Part shown: one piece after another, positions 1 through 8,341 of the stretch
Numbering within the stretch: the first letter of the stretch is position 1
Layout of the letters: each line of letters starts with the position of its first letter
Source: Betaproteobacteria bacterium
GTDB taxonomy: Bacteria > Pseudomonadota > Gammaproteobacteria > Burkholderiales > SG8-39
NCBI GenBank assembly: GCA_009693435.1
Contig: SHXF01000061.1
Coordinates: 1-25,880, forward strand
DNA: 25,880 nucleotides
Reading direction: 5' to 3'
Translations under genes and position numbers: made by a program
Notes under the pieces: generated by a model
Seen by the model: only the letters and a program-made list of their open reading frames with translations
What the model was told of the DNA's origin: nothing
The model's database searches: none

Positions 1-89
1 TTGTAGTCGTCATGACTCAAAAGTCGGCGGATAATCTCTATCGAGCCCTGCTTGGACAGGGTGCGTTTGATCTGATTCTGGCTTTCCAC
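1..89 (-). CDS. N-terminal fragment of an unidentified protein, cut by the window edge
   Basis: A minus-strand frame opens at a GTG at 89 and stays open to base 1, giving 29 residues that begin (M)ESQNQIKRTLSKQG and continue SIEIIRRLL. The composition looks like a genuine amphipathic N-terminus, and an in-frame TAA lies a short way upstream. There is no convincing ribosome binding site, so the exact start is uncertain. The IEIIRRLL stretch faintly recalls the N-termini of DUF4338/DruA-like proteins often found near mobile DNA, but that is memory-based and weak. It lies just beyond the 3' end of a tRNA gene, where accessory genes often sit. Confidence 0.4.
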   Translation of the reverse strand, partial: MESQNQIKRTLSKQGSIEIIRRLLSHDDY

Positions 90-95
90 CGCACC

Positions 96-124
96 ACGAT
101 AAACGCGGCGCGCAAAAATGTCCA
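96..124 (-). promoter_or_regulatory. Possible sigma-70 promoter for the truncated left-edge gene
   Basis: On the minus strand TGGACA (119-124) is followed after 17 bases by TATCGT (96-101), giving 5/6 and 4/6 matches to the -35 and -10 consensus. Transcription would start close to the GTG at 89, so either the message is almost leaderless or the true start lies elsewhere. Confidence 0.25.
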
Positions 125-169
125 GCGGTATTTATGGGCAACGGGCAGACCTAGCCGCCGGATGCAATC

Positions 170-256
170 GGACCTCTTTGGACGGCACCGAACGACTTAC
201 AGAGGAAGAGTTGGAGGCTTTTTGGAAAAATGGGACTTCTTTGGACCCTGTTGGAC
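170..256. repeat. Cluster of short TTGGAC-type repeats beside the tRNA-Ser 3' end
   Basis: TTGGAC occurs at 178-183, 241-246 and 251-256, with near copies TTGGAG at about 211 and TTGGAA at about 222. The stretch 170-185 (GGACCTCTTTGGACGG) is repeated with changes at 233-248 (GGACTTCTTTGGACCC). Such short direct repeats next to a tRNA 3' end resemble integrase arm-site clusters or remnants of an attachment region. No integrase gene is visible in the window. Confidence 0.35.
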
Positions 257-263
257 GCGAGAT

Positions 264-353
264 TGGCGGAAGGTGTGAGATTCGAACTCACGGGGAGCTT
301 GCACCCCCGCCGGTTTTCAAGACCGGTGCCTTAAACCGCTCGGCCAACCTTCC
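264..353 (-). tRNA. tRNA-Ser(UGA)
   Basis: The reverse strand folds as a long-variable-arm tRNA. The acceptor strand GGAAGGT pairs with ACCTTCC, followed by discriminator G and an encoded CCA (264-266). The D-loop side reads GGCCGAGCGGTTTAAGGC, the anticodon stem-loop CCGGTCTTGAAAACCGG carries anticodon TGA, the extended variable arm is GC-rich, and the T arm is TGAGTTCGAATCTCA. The 90-nt length and long variable arm are as expected for class II serine tRNAs; it reads UCA and, by wobble, other UCN codons. It is transcribed divergently from the membrane protein gene at 511. Confidence 0.97.
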
Positions 354-388
354 AAGCCCTAAGTAAGCGCGTAAGTGCTTCTTGCCAC

Positions 389-417
389 TTGAATTGTAGC
401 ATCGGCATAGCTATATT
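389..417 (+). promoter_or_regulatory. Probable sigma-70 promoter of the YccA-like gene
   Basis: TTGAAT (389-394) is followed after exactly 17 bases by TATATT (412-417). Transcription from about 424 would give an 85-90 nt leader before the ATG at 511. The spacing is ideal and both hexamers are good matches. Confidence 0.5.
393..398 (-). promoter_or_regulatory. Probable -10 element of the tRNA-Ser promoter
   Basis: TACAAT is read on the minus strand about 40 bases upstream of the mature tRNA 5' end, leaving a leader for RNase P to remove. The matching -35 is poor, so only the -10 is proposed. It overlaps the -35 of the divergent promoter at 389-417. Confidence 0.35.
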
Positions 418-510
418 AGCTGCCAGTCCTCGCGCATTCGGAAACTTTTGATGCTTGGCTGAATCCAATCGGCCACGTACTGCGACATCACATAAGCTTG
501 GAGAAAAGAT

Positions 511-1218
511 ATGCAACCTGAACTGCAACCAGCTCATTCCTCTTCACTGGCAGCCTCGTCGCTTGACATAGCCTCGCAACAGCACAGGGTGTTGAAAAAT
601 ACTTATTGGCTGCTTGCCATAAGTCTGATTCCCACCGTTTTTGGCGCGGCGATCGGGACAAATATTGACCTCTCGTTCGTTCGCGCCAGCCCCATCATTT
701 CCATGTTCGCAATTCTGGCGATCTTCTATGGCTGGATTTGGGCAATTGAACGAAATCGGAACAGTTCAACCGGTGTGATGCTTTTGCTGGGATTTACCCT
801 GTTTCTGGGACTGTTGCTGGGCCCCCTCCTTCAGCGTGTTCTTGGTTTTCAAAACGGCGTGCAACTGGTGATGATGGCGGCAGGCGGGACCGCAGCCGTA
901 TTCTTCACCATGGCCGGGATTGCTTCATCGACGAAGCGGGATTTCAGCGCACTGGGCAACTTTCTTTCAGTCGGGGCAATCGTCATCATGCTCGCGGTAA
1001 TTGCGAACGCTTTTTTTGCCAGCCCGGTGCTTCACTTGGTGCTGCTTTGCGCCTTCATCCTGTTTTCATCGCTGATCATACTGTGGCAGGTAAATTCGGT
1101 TGTCCGTGGCGGTGAAACGAGTTACGTTTCGGCAACCCTGACTCTTTATGTTGCGATCTACAATCTTTTTTCAACACTGCTTCAACTTCTCGGAATATTT
1201 GGCGGCGAGCGGGATTGA
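511..1218 (+). CDS. Bax inhibitor-1 / YccA family inner-membrane protein
   Basis: The 235-residue protein has a polar N-terminus of about 28 residues and then seven hydrophobic segments, roughly at residues 30-50, 62-80, 89-110, 117-138, 150-170, 174-194 and 208-232. This is the layout of the BAX inhibitor-1 family. The C-terminal IYNLFSTLLQLLGIFGG closely matches the conserved end of bacterial YccA-type members. In E. coli, YccA modulates the FtsH membrane protease; some family members are pH-sensitive calcium leak channels. Which role applies here is not shown. The start has a GGAG Shine-Dalgarno at 500-503, seven bases before the ATG. The gene is monocistronic and convergent with rlmD, with 55 bp and no clear terminator between them. 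Confidence 0.9.
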   Translation: MQPELQPAHSSSLAASSLDIASQQHRVLKNTYWLLAISLIPTVFGAAIGTNIDLSFVRASPIISMFAILAIFYGWIWAIERNRNSSTGVMLLLGFTLFLGLLLGPLLQRVLGFQNGVQLVMMAAGGTAAVFFTMAGIASSTKRDFSALGNFLSVGAIVIMLAVIANAFFASPVLHLVLLCAFILFSSLIILWQVNSVVRGGETSYVSATLTLYVAIYNLFSTLLQLLGIFGGERD

Positions 1219-1273
1219 TTTCGCTCCACTGGAATTTGGAAGGTCGGTAATTGTCGCAATGTATTGTTGATCG

Positions 1274-2581
1274 TCAATTCCGAGTGAATACTGCAATCGA
1301 TTCGACATGAGATGTGTGCGGGAACATGTTTACGACTCCCGCTGCATCGAGACGATAGTTGCGGGTGTTGACTAATACGCCCGTGTCCCGCGCGAGCGTC
1401 GCCGGATCGCAGGACACGTAGACGATACGCGACGGTCCGCCTTCGATCGACTTTACAAGCTCAATCGCACCCTCCCGGGGCGGATCAATAAGCATGCGAT
1501 CGAATGCGCCAAGTTTCGCGCCACTACCGATCTCAAACAGGTTTGCCGAAACAAATTCACACGCATCTGCCAACCCGTTCCGCTCCGCATTTTCCCTGGC
1601 TAACTTGACCAACTCTTCACTTGCTTCCAAACCGTGCACGAAGGCACCTTTTCTAGCAATGGGCAAAGAAAAGTTGCCCAGACCGCAAAACAGGTCGGCG
1701 ACCCGCTCACCTGGTTGAGGGTCCAGCAATGCGATCGCCCTTCGCACCAGCACGCGGTTTATCGCGAAATTCACCTGCGTAAATCCGGTCGGGGAAAACG
1801 CAATGCGGATATCAAATTCAGGAAGGCGATATTCCATGGGATCTGCTTCTTCAGGCCAAAAGATCCGTGCGGTAGCAGGGCCGCCGGACTGCAGCCAGAG
1901 TTGAACTCCCCTCTGCGCCGCAAACTCCTTCAACAGCGTTTCGTCCGCTGCACTGGGCCGCTCGAGGATGCGCACCACCAAAGCAGACTGAGCGTCCCCC
2001 ATCGCGACTTCAATTTGCGGCAGCCTGTGTCGGATGGACAAGCGACCGATAAGTACGCGCAATTCGGCGATGGCCTCCGATATGCCTTGCGGAAGCACTT
2101 CGCAGCTTTGCATATCAGCGACGTAGCTGGAACGCCGCTCGTGAAAGCCCACTAGAACACCTCCCTTCTTCGCCACATGGCGCACCGACAACCTGGCTCG
2201 ATTTCTATATTGCCAGGATGGGCCATGAATAGCCGGCAATACGACATCCGGACGAACCCTGGCGATGTGCCAAAGCGCATCCTCAAGCACCCGCTGCTTC
2301 ACCGCAACTTGCGCCCTGGCTTCGATGTGCTGCATGGAACAGCCCCCGCAGGACCCAAAATAGCGGCATCGCGGCGACGTCCGCGCCGCGCTTGCATTTA
2401 TTACATCGACTGCCTCGGCCAATTCATAAGACGGCTTCCGCCGGAATGTGGAATACGACACCATTTCACCAGGCAACCCGCCGTCGATGAATACCACTTT
2501 GCCATCGACATGGGCGATACCCCGGCCTTCGCCATCGAGAGACTCAATTTCAGCAAGCACCGGGCTGATAGATGGTTTCAA
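1274..2581 (-). CDS. rlmD: 23S rRNA (uracil-1939-C5)-methyltransferase RlmD
   Basis: The 435-residue protein is an iron-sulfur, SAM-dependent RNA methyltransferase of the RumA/RlmD type, making m5U at E. coli position 1939 of 23S rRNA. A TRAM RNA-binding domain fills roughly residues 1-65. The cluster cysteines are visible as C72, C78 and C81 (CRYFGSCGGC) plus C159. The SAM site is DLFCGLGNFS (295-304), the catalytic nucleophile lies in SCDPATLARD (C390), and the general-base Glu is E426 in HTSHVES. The chosen start is TTG at 2581: an in-frame TGA lies not far upstream and no ATG is in frame before the TRAM domain. It lies 52 bp downstream of the exonuclease gene and is probably last in the lapAB-hld-cysM transcription unit. 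Confidence 0.93.
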   Translation of the reverse strand: MKPSISPVLAEIESLDGEGRGIAHVDGKVVFIDGGLPGEMVSYSTFRRKPSYELAEAVDVINASAARTSPRCRYFGSCGGCSMQHIEARAQVAVKQRVLEDALWHIARVRPDVVLPAIHGPSWQYRNRARLSVRHVAKKGGVLVGFHERRSSYVADMQSCEVLPQGISEAIAELRVLIGRLSIRHRLPQIEVAMGDAQSALVVRILERPSAADETLLKEFAAQRGVQLWLQSGGPATARIFWPEEADPMEYRLPEFDIRIAFSPTGFTQVNFAINRVLVRRAIALLDPQPGERVADLFCGLGNFSLPIARKGAFVHGLEASEELVKLARENAERNGLADACEFVSANLFEIGSGAKLGAFDRMLIDPPREGAIELVKSIEGGPSRIVYVSCDPATLARDTGVLVNTRNYRLDAAGVVNMFPHTSHVESIAVFTRN

Positions 2582-2633
2582 TCCGGCATTTCCGCAATGC
2601 AGAAATCAACGCAGCAATGCCGCGAGAACTCCT

Positions 2634-3422
2634 TCATGAATCCATGACCACTGGCCAACGACTCAGAAACTCCTGCCAATGCGTTGCCTCGGATCTGGAA
2701 AGTACTGTCCTCACAATGTCGCATTCCCGGCGAAATCGGATTTCATCGTAGGCGCCGCGCAGTCGCTGAAACTTCAGGTACACAAGATAGGTATTCGCCG
2801 CGTCCGTCTCGCAGTAATTGCGGATCTCGTCGATTCCACCTGCCTGATACGTCTCCCAAACCTTTGAACCGTCCATCCCGAGTTTCCCGGGAAATCCAAG
2901 CAGCTTCGCCAGTTCATCCAGCGGAACGTAAGAGCGACTCTGATAGAGCGCAAGCAGGTCCATCAAGTCAAGATGGCGAGTATGGTAACGGCTCAGATAG
3001 TTGTTAAATCGGAATTCACGGTCGTCTTCCCCCATATCCCAATACCGCGGAGCAGAAAGCCCATTCACGAGACTTCGGTAATGGAGCACCGGGAGATCAA
3101 AACCGCTGCCGTTCCACGACACAAGCTGAGGACTGTAACGCTCTATCCCGTCAAAAAACCGCGTAATCAGTTCTCCCTCGGTCTCAGCAGTACTGCCAAG
3201 AGACCAGATTTTAAAGGTATCACCTTCACGCATGGCGCATGAAATAGCTACCACGCGCTGAAGATGAAGAGGCAAGAAGTCATGTCCGGTCTTTGCTCGC
3301 CGGTGCTGCATTGCGAAGTTCGCCACCTCTGCGTCCGTTAGGCGAGGTTCGACTGAATGCAACTGCCTCAGACCCGCAATATCCGGTACGGTCTCGATGT
3401 CGAATGCAAGCACTACGCTCAA
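2634..3422 (-). CDS. Predicted 3'-5' exonuclease related to the DNA polymerase B proofreading domain
   Basis: The 262-residue soluble protein is a DnaQ-fold exonuclease of the PolB-like stand-alone type (COG3298-like). The metal-binding residues are visible: D8 and E10 in FDIET (ExoI), D109 in WNGSGFDLP (ExoII), and Y203/D207 in YCETDAAN (ExoIII). No polymerase domain is attached, so it probably trims single-stranded or mismatched DNA 3' ends in repair; the substrate is unknown. The start at 3422 is TTG, with AAGG about ten bases upstream. A GTG three codons later is an alternative that would keep the motif. It lies between cysM (70 bp) and rlmD (52 bp) on the same strand, as it often does in betaproteobacteria. 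Confidence 0.85.
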   Translation of the reverse strand: MSVVLAFDIETVPDIAGLRQLHSVEPRLTDAEVANFAMQHRRAKTGHDFLPLHLQRVVAISCAMREGDTFKIWSLGSTAETEGELITRFFDGIERYSPQLVSWNGSGFDLPVLHYRSLVNGLSAPRYWDMGEDDREFRFNNYLSRYHTRHLDLMDLLALYQSRSYVPLDELAKLLGFPGKLGMDGSKVWETYQAGGIDEIRNYCETDAANTYLVYLKFQRLRGAYDEIRFRRECDIVRTVLSRSEATHWQEFLSRWPVVMDS

Positions 3423-3492
3423 AGCGGAGCAACCTTATAGTTTTGGAAGTTTACCGCTGATATCCGGACTTTTTACCTGGCTTAAACCGGCA

Positions 3493-4386
3493 TCAATCGG
3501 GAAAGACGCCCGTCGAGAGGTACCTGTCGCCGCGATCGCAGACGATAGAAACAATCGTAGCGTCCTGCACTTCTGCACTTATGCGAAGCGCTACGCTTAA
3601 CGCTCCGCCCGAGGAGATTCCCGCAAAAATACCTTCTTCTCGCGCCATGCGCCTGGTCATTTCTTCCGCGTCGGCCTGCGATACGTATTCAAGACGGTCC
3701 ACACAACTCTTGTCGTAGATCGCAGGCAAGTACGCGTCCGGCCACTTGCGAATTCCCGGAATCTGGGAGCCTTCCGTGGGTTGCGCCCCAACAATCACAA
3801 TATCCGATCTTTTCTCCTTGAGAAAACGCGATACTCCCATGATCGTTCCCGTCGTGCCCATGCTGGAAATGAAGTGAGTGATTCTGCCTTTCGTATCTCG
3901 CCAGATTTCCGGACCGGTCGTATGGTAATGCGATGCGGGATTATCAGGGTTAGAAAATTGGTCGAGTATCATGCCCTTGCCATCGGATTTCATTTTCTCC
4001 GCAAGGTCGCGGGCCGCTTCCATCCCGCCAGCCTTGGGCGTAAGTATGATGTCCGCCCCGAATGCTCGCATCGTCTGACGGCGCTCAATCGACAGATGTT
4101 CTGGCATGATCAGCACCATTCGGTACCCGCGCATGGCTGCCGCCATTGCGAGCGCAATCCCGGTATTACCGCTGGTCGCTTCGATAAGCGTGTCTCCGGG
4201 GAGAATCGCGCCACTCCTTTCTGCCCCGCGGATCATAGACAGCGCGGGCCTGTCTTTTACCGATCCCGCCGGGTTATTTCCTTCGAGTTTGCAGAGCACC
4301 GCATTACTCGTGACACCGGGGATACGCTTCAGCGCCACAAGGGGTGTGTTACCTACCGTATCCTCAATTGTTTGATATTCGGTCAT
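3493..4386 (-). CDS. cysM: Cysteine synthase B (O-acetylserine sulfhydrylase CysM)
   Basis: This 297-residue PLP enzyme makes cysteine from O-acetylserine and sulfide, and in the CysM type also from thiosulfate. The PLP Schiff-base lysine is K44 in GSVKDRPA, the substrate loop TSGNTG is at 71-76, and the phosphate-binding glycine loop is [11 protein letters not shown]. The short length and the [16 protein letters not shown] region favour CysM over CysK. Its ATG overlaps the hldD stop as ATGA (4383-4386), so the two are probably translationally coupled. The pairing with heptose genes reflects conserved gene order rather than an obvious pathway link. Confidence 0.94.
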   Translation of the reverse strand: MTEYQTIEDTVGNTPLVALKRIPGVTSNAVLCKLEGNNPAGSVKDRPALSMIRGAERSGAILPGDTLIEATSGNTGIALAMAAAMRGYRMVLIMPEHLSIERRQTMRAFGADIILTPKAGGMEAARDLAEKMKSDGKGMILDQFSNPDNPASHYHTTGPEIWRDTKGRITHFISSMGTTGTIMGVSRFLKEKRSDIVIVGAQPTEGSQIPGIRKWPDAYLPAIYDKSCVDRLEYVSQADAEEMTRRMAREEGIFAGISSGGALSVALRISAEVQDATIVSIVCDRGDRYLSTGVFPD

Positions 4387-5387
4387 TTGAACATTGGCTC
4401 CGAAATCAATTTCGAAACATATCGATCCACACCTTGTTCCACCGAAATCATTTTCCCCTCGTAGCCGGCTCGCCGCAGCGCTCCGATATCGGCCTGCGTA
4501 TAACTCTGGTACTTCCCTGTCAAAGCCTCCGGGAAAGGCGCGTAACTGACGGCGCCAAGCCGCAACATCGTCGCAAGATCGATCGGGGGTTCGCCATCGG
4601 TTCTACGGCAGGCATTTACTATCGCAACTGCAACGTCGTTGAAGGATTGTGCCTTGCCCGTTCCAACGTTGAATATCCCCGAAACGCCACGGTGATCGAG
4701 AAAAAACATGTTGACATCCACGATGTCCTCAACAGCGACAAAATCACGGCGCTGTTCGCCGTCACCATAGCCATCAGCACCCGCGAAGGGTCGTACACAA
4801 CCATCCTTTCTGTATTGATTGAAGAAATGCCAGGCGACAGAGGCCATTCGGCCCTTGTGCCATTCATTCCGGCCATAGACATTGAAGTAGCGAAACCCCG
4901 CAATCTGGGCATCCGCTTCCCCCAAACGGCGCCGGACAACCTGGTCAAACAGAAACTTGGAGTATCCGTAAACGTTGAGCGGAGTCTCGCATTTCCTGTC
5001 CTCGAGAAACTGCAATCCGGCCCCATAAACAGCAGCAGAAGAGGCGTATATCAGTGGAATTTCCTCGTCGCAGCAGAAATCGAGCACACCGACCGAATAG
5101 CGATAGTTGTTCTCCATCATGTAACGGCCATCCTGCTCCATCGTGTCAGAGCAGGCTCCCTGATGGAAAATGCACTCGATCGCACCATCGAAACTCCCGC
5201 TCTGGACCTTCGTCAGAAAATCGCGCTTATCCAGAAAATCGGCGATCTCACAATTCGCGAGATTCCGGAACTTGTCCCCTCGCTCCAGGTTGTCGACCGC
5301 GATAACATCGATTTCCCCGCGCTCATTAAGCGCGCGAACAATGTTCGAACCGATGAACCCGGCAGCCCCGGTAACAACGTAGTACAT
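4383..5387 (-). CDS. hldD: ADP-L-glycero-D-manno-heptose 6-epimerase
   Basis: HldD (RfaD/WaaD) interconverts ADP-D-glycero- and ADP-L-glycero-manno-heptose, the last step in making the LPS inner-core heptose donor. From the start used here the protein has 334 residues, normal for the family. It shows the extended SDR Rossmann motif [10 protein letters not shown] near the N-terminus, the SS pair at about 116-117, the catalytic Y140-x3-K144 (YGYSK), and the HldD signature [19 protein letters not shown]. The ATG at 5387 is preferred because it begins [13 protein letters not shown] directly at strand beta-1 and has GGTGG six bases upstream; a longer frame to 5492 would add an unrelated 35-residue extension. 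It follows hldA by 26 bp and overlaps cysM. Confidence 0.95.
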   Translation of the reverse strand: MYYVVTGAAGFIGSNIVRALNERGEIDVIAVDNLERGDKFRNLANCEIADFLDKRDFLTKVQSGSFDGAIECIFHQGACSDTMEQDGRYMMENNYRYSVGVLDFCCDEEIPLIYASSAAVYGAGLQFLEDRKCETPLNVYGYSKFLFDQVVRRRLGEADAQIAGFRYFNVYGRNEWHKGRMASVAWHFFNQYRKDGCVRPFAGADGYGDGEQRRDFVAVEDIVDVNMFFLDHRGVSGIFNVGTGKAQSFNDVAVAIVNACRRTDGEPPIDLATMLRLGAVSYAPFPEALTGKYQSYTQADIGALRRAGYEGKMISVEQGVDRYVSKLISEPMFK

Positions 5388-5413
5388 GACAATCCACCCA
5401 AAACGTAATTGGT

Positions 5414-6376
5414 CTATGCTGAAATGGTCAGCAACTCTTCCGGATAAACCACCGCCGCACCAAGTTTTCCAACCACCACACCAGCTGCGCAATTGGCGAT
5501 TCGCACCGCGTCGTGGAGCGCAAGACCTGCACCTAGCATGACCCCTAACGTCGCAATGACTGTATCGCCAGCACCGCTGACATCGAAGACCTCCCGGGCA
5601 TTGGCAGGTTCGTTGAAGACACCATCCTTTTCAAAGAGCGTCATCCCCTCCTCGCTACGGGTCAACAGCAGCGCTGACATTTCGAGTCGCTCTCGCAGCG
5701 CCTGGGCACGCTTGATCAGGTCCGCCTCACTGCTCCAGCAACCAATTACCTCGCGCAATTCCGGGCGATTGGGTGTAACAACGGTTGCACCCTGGTATTT
5801 GGAATAGTCGCCGCCCTTCGGATCGACCAGTACCGGCCGGCCGGCACTGCGCGCCATGGTTATCATTTGAGAAATATGAGTCAGTCCGCCCTTGCCATAG
5901 TCGGAAAGTACAACAATGTTGCAGTCTTCCAGAGCGCGCTCATAGTCCGATAGCTTACCCAGCAATACCTCATGGCTGGGCGTTGTTTCAAAATCGATCC
6001 GCAGCAGTTGCTGCTGCCTTCCGATTACCCGGAGTTTCACCGTCGTCTCTATTGATTCGTCCACATGCAGGTTTGCGACAACGCCTGCTTCGACCAGCAA
6101 TTTTTCAAGACGATGCCCGGCATCATCGGCACCAATGACGGACAGCAGCGTGACTTGGGCTCGAAGTGCCGCTGCGTTGCGTGCCACATTCGCCGCTCCT
6201 CCCGGCCTTTCCTCCGTACGCTCAATCTTCACGATAGGCACAGGCGCTTCGGGCGAAATGCGGTCTACCACTCCGAACCAGTAGCGATCCAGCATTACAT
6301 CACCCACCACGAGCACGCGCGCTGTGGCAAATCGTTGGAAATCGAGGGCCTGTAATTTGGTCGAATCAATGCCCAT
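5414..6376 (-). CDS. hldA: D-glycero-beta-D-manno-heptose-7-phosphate kinase (HldA, stand-alone kinase)
   Basis: This ribokinase (PfkB)-family enzyme phosphorylates heptose-7-phosphate to the 1,7-bisphosphate for LPS core synthesis. The N-terminal signature [11 protein letters not shown] with RISPEAPVP and [10 protein letters not shown] matches domain I of E. coli HldE. The anion hole and catalytic Asp lie in SGAGDT (about residues 268-272). The protein is about 320 residues and lacks the C-terminal cytidylyltransferase-like HldC domain, so a separate hldC must exist outside the window. Start choice: the ATG at 6376 has GGATGG five bases upstream; an ATG at 6385 and a GTG at 6397 are also in frame. 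The gene directly follows the ugd relic. Confidence 0.92.
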   Translation of the reverse strand: MGIDSTKLQALDFQRFATARVLVVGDVMLDRYWFGVVDRISPEAPVPIVKIERTEERPGGAANVARNAAALRAQVTLLSVIGADDAGHRLEKLLVEAGVVANLHVDESIETTVKLRVIGRQQQLLRIDFETTPSHEVLLGKLSDYERALEDCNIVVLSDYGKGGLTHISQMITMARSAGRPVLVDPKGGDYSKYQGATVVTPNRPELREVIGCWSSEADLIKRAQALRERLEMSALLLTRSEEGMTLFEKDGVFNEPANAREVFDVSGAGDTVIATLGVMLGAGLALHDAVRIANCAAGVVVGKLGAAVVYPEELLTISA

Positions 6377-6414
6377 GCATGCCATCCAATCGAACACTAC
6401 TCAATGCCATTGCG

Positions 6415-6780
6415 TCATCCGGTTCCGGGCTGATACAAGTTCCTGCCGTCAATAATAACCGGCGTCTACAAATTATTCCGCATGACAGCGAAGTCCGGGA
6501 TTCTGAACATCCATCGTCCGGCGGCCTTACCCACCCGAGTATCCGGATTTTCCGGCATCGGCGCTTTGCGCCCGATCGGCTGTGAAGTGCAAGCGCCTCG
6601 CAACCGACTCGCGCGCCGCCATGTCAAGCAAACCGGGTTCGCGGATTGGAAGACGCATTCAATTGGAAGAATATTGAGTCCTCCGGCGCCCCAATCGGTA
6701 AATAGAACTTCACTAATAACCTCCGCCTTGGATGCATCCGTGACAAGGCCGACATATTCGACACCACTAATGAGCTTTTC
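6415..6780 (-). pseudogene. ugd: Relic of UDP-glucose 6-dehydrogenase (ugd): internally deleted, frameshifted, with a stop
   Basis: Reading the minus strand recovers three pieces of UDP-glucose dehydrogenase in order. From about 6780 one frame gives KLISGVEYVGLVTDASKAEV then SEVLFTDWGAGGLNIL, a decayed copy of the NAD-binding start (usually GxGYVGLVTGACLAEVG). From 6658 a shifted frame gives LPIREPGLLDMAARESVARR then LHFTAD, matching the conserved PIxEPGL region. From 6513 to 6415 the C-terminal end appears as WMFRIPDFAVMRNNL, an in-frame TAG (6466-6468), then TPVIIDGRNLYQPG and a stop. Intact ugd is about 1.3 kb; here only 366 bp remain, so most of the NAD/catalytic core, including the active-site Cys region, is gone. 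The start codon has also decayed. Confidence 0.8.
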
Positions 6781-6853
6781 AGTCTGTCTCCCATGGGATG
6801 TTCAGGATATCACCTCGATCTGGCTTGAATAAATCTCAAACACCGCCCTGATT

Positions 6854-8029
6854 TCAGGGAGACAAATCGGACTCTTCGCTGCGCCTCGGGGGATAGGTTT
6901 CCCAACCTCCGCATGCCGGGCAGTGCCAGTAGAACTGCCGCGCCTTGAAGCCGCAGTTGTCGCATCGGTATCGCGCGAGTCGTTGCGTGTGGCCATGCAC
7001 CAGATTGCGGACCAATTCGAGATCCTGGCGACGTTCCGGTGGCGCAGCCAATATCTGCGCCTCAAGCAGTTTATCAAGACCGAGCAACGTGGGATTCCGT
7101 CTCAACTGGTCCTTTACCAGGCGATAAGCTGCTTCGGGACCGTGTACATCCAGGGTTGACTGAAATGCCACGTCAAGAAGATCCAGGGAAAAAGCACTGG
7201 CCAGGTATCCGCGCAGAAGCGTCAAGCCCTCCTCAATCCGCCCCACAGCTCGGTGACTGTCAAGGAGGCGCTGAGCCACCAGCGCCAGATACACGGGATG
7301 CTGCTGCTCAATGCGCTTCCAGGCTTCAATTGCTTTTTCAGGATCACCCGACGCTGCCAGCATGTCTCCCAGCACGATGTTTGCCCTCACGCATTTTCGA
7401 TTGGCGGCGAGCGCCTGTTCCAGGCATCGCCTCGCATCTTCCGGTCTCGAGTGCGTCGCTTCGAAAGCGCCGCGCTCGCAAAAGTAGTTTGCGATTTCCT
7501 TTTGCCAGGACTGTCCTGTATCGCGCTCCAGTTCCGCGGCGATTCCAATCGCCTTCAACCAGTCCTTCTCCTGCTGGTAAATCTCCACGAGGCATTTCAG
7601 TGCCTGAACTCGCAACGGGCTATCCTTTAACTTTAGAAACACATCCTCCGCTCGATCAAGTAAGCCGGCCTTGAGAAAGTCCTGACCGAGTTCCAGCATT
7701 GCATCCAGCCGCTGTTCCTGCCTCAGGTCGCTACGTTCGAGCAAATTGCGATGCATTCGAATGGCACGTTCCGTCTCGCCTCGGCGGCGAAAAAGACTGC
7801 CCAGCGCAAAGTGCAGATCAACCGTTTCGGAGTTGATCTTGACTACTTCGATGAAAGCCTCGATCGCCTTGTCGGGCTGCTCATTGAGGAGGAAATTAAG
7901 GCCCTTGAAATAGGATTTCGGCAAGGAGCGCGATTCATTGAGCAGGTGCTTAATATCGATACGCGCAGCTAACCACCCCAAGCCAAAAAAAAGTGGAAAT
8001 CCCAGCAGCCACCAGTATTCAAATTCCAT
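6854..8029 (-). CDS. lapB: LPS assembly protein LapB (YciM), TPR and rubredoxin-like zinc protein
   Basis: LapB is an inner-membrane-anchored adaptor that, in enterobacteria, hands LpxC to FtsH for degradation and coordinates LPS synthesis with transport. The 391-residue protein begins with one hydrophobic anchor (WWLLGFPLFFGLGWLAAR, about residues 6-23). Tandem TPR units follow (for example SYFKGLNFLLNEQPDKAIEA and VDLHFALGSLFRRRGETERA). It ends in a zinc ribbon with paired cysteines C356/C359 and C370/C373 (CDNC...CPAC). Length and order match E. coli LapB. It starts three bases after the lapA stop, so coupling is likely. Downstream is the ugd relic, then hldA, keeping the LPS theme. Confidence 0.94.
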   Translation of the reverse strand: MEFEYWWLLGFPLFFGLGWLAARIDIKHLLNESRSLPKSYFKGLNFLLNEQPDKAIEAFIEVVKINSETVDLHFALGSLFRRRGETERAIRMHRNLLERSDLRQEQRLDAMLELGQDFLKAGLLDRAEDVFLKLKDSPLRVQALKCLVEIYQQEKDWLKAIGIAAELERDTGQSWQKEIANYFCERGAFEATHSRPEDARRCLEQALAANRKCVRANIVLGDMLAASGDPEKAIEAWKRIEQQHPVYLALVAQRLLDSHRAVGRIEEGLTLLRGYLASAFSLDLLDVAFQSTLDVHGPEAAYRLVKDQLRRNPTLLGLDKLLEAQILAAPPERRQDLELVRNLVHGHTQRLARYRCDNCGFKARQFYWHCPACGGWETYPPRRSEESDLSP

Positions 8030-8032
8030 GTA

Positions 8033-8341
8033 TCAAGGAACCACATGTGGCGAATCGCGCCTGGAAAGCGCCTGATCAGTGGCGGCAGTCATGCCGAGTC
8101 GATGCTTGAGCACCTGAATTTCACGGCGCTGAATAAAAATCTTCGAAAGACATGCGACTATCCCAAATCCAGCGCCGGCCACGAAAAATACGAGAAGCAG
8201 CAGCACCAGCGGAAGCCGCCATGACTGTTCAAAATAGGATTGAAGCGTCACGGGTTCGGTATTCTTGAGCGCGAGTACAAATAGCGCCGTGAATATGAAG
8301 GCCCGGAGCATCCATGACGCATATCGCACAATTTTCACCAT
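8033..8341 (-). CDS. lapA: Lipopolysaccharide assembly protein A (LapA, DUF1049)
   Basis: The 102-residue protein has two membrane segments (about residues 12-27 and 43-65) separated by the family motif LALKNTEPVTLQ. A basic, helical cytoplasmic tail follows (IFIQRREIQVLKHRLGM). LapA works with LapB at the inner membrane in LPS homeostasis. The start is unusual: a 26-bp tandem duplication covers it, so the frame that reaches the protein now begins ATGGTGAAAATT at 8341 with no Shine-Dalgarno. The ancestral-looking start ATGAACATT with GGCGGA upstream sits in the outer copy and runs into a stop after nine codons. Translation may rely on reinitiation from that leader ORF. Confidence 0.88.
   Translation of the reverse strand: MVKIVRYASWMLRAFIFTALFVLALKNTEPVTLQSYFEQSWRLPLVLLLLVFFVAGAGFGIVACLSKIFIQRREIQVLKHRLGMTAATDQALSRRDSPHVVP

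Noticed and set aside
12..366. Plus-strand open frames across the left edge
   Set aside because: They run through the tRNA-Ser gene and lack recognisable protein features.
1219..1273. Possible shared terminator between the convergent YccA-like gene and rlmD
   Set aside because: No GC-rich stem with a T-run is visible in the 55 bp.
4344..5408. A 354-codon plus-strand open frame
   Set aside because: It is antisense to hldD and the start of cysM, both with clear catalytic motifs; no recognisable domain is encoded.
6482..6832. A 116-codon plus-strand open frame in the gap between hldA and lapB
   Set aside because: The minus strand of the same bases encodes collinear remnants of Ugd, which explains the sequence better. 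The plus frame has no ribosome site or family resemblance.
6846..6859. CCCTGATTTCAGGG palindrome at the lapB stop codon
   Set aside because: The stem is short with a tiny loop and no U-tract on either strand; probably chance.
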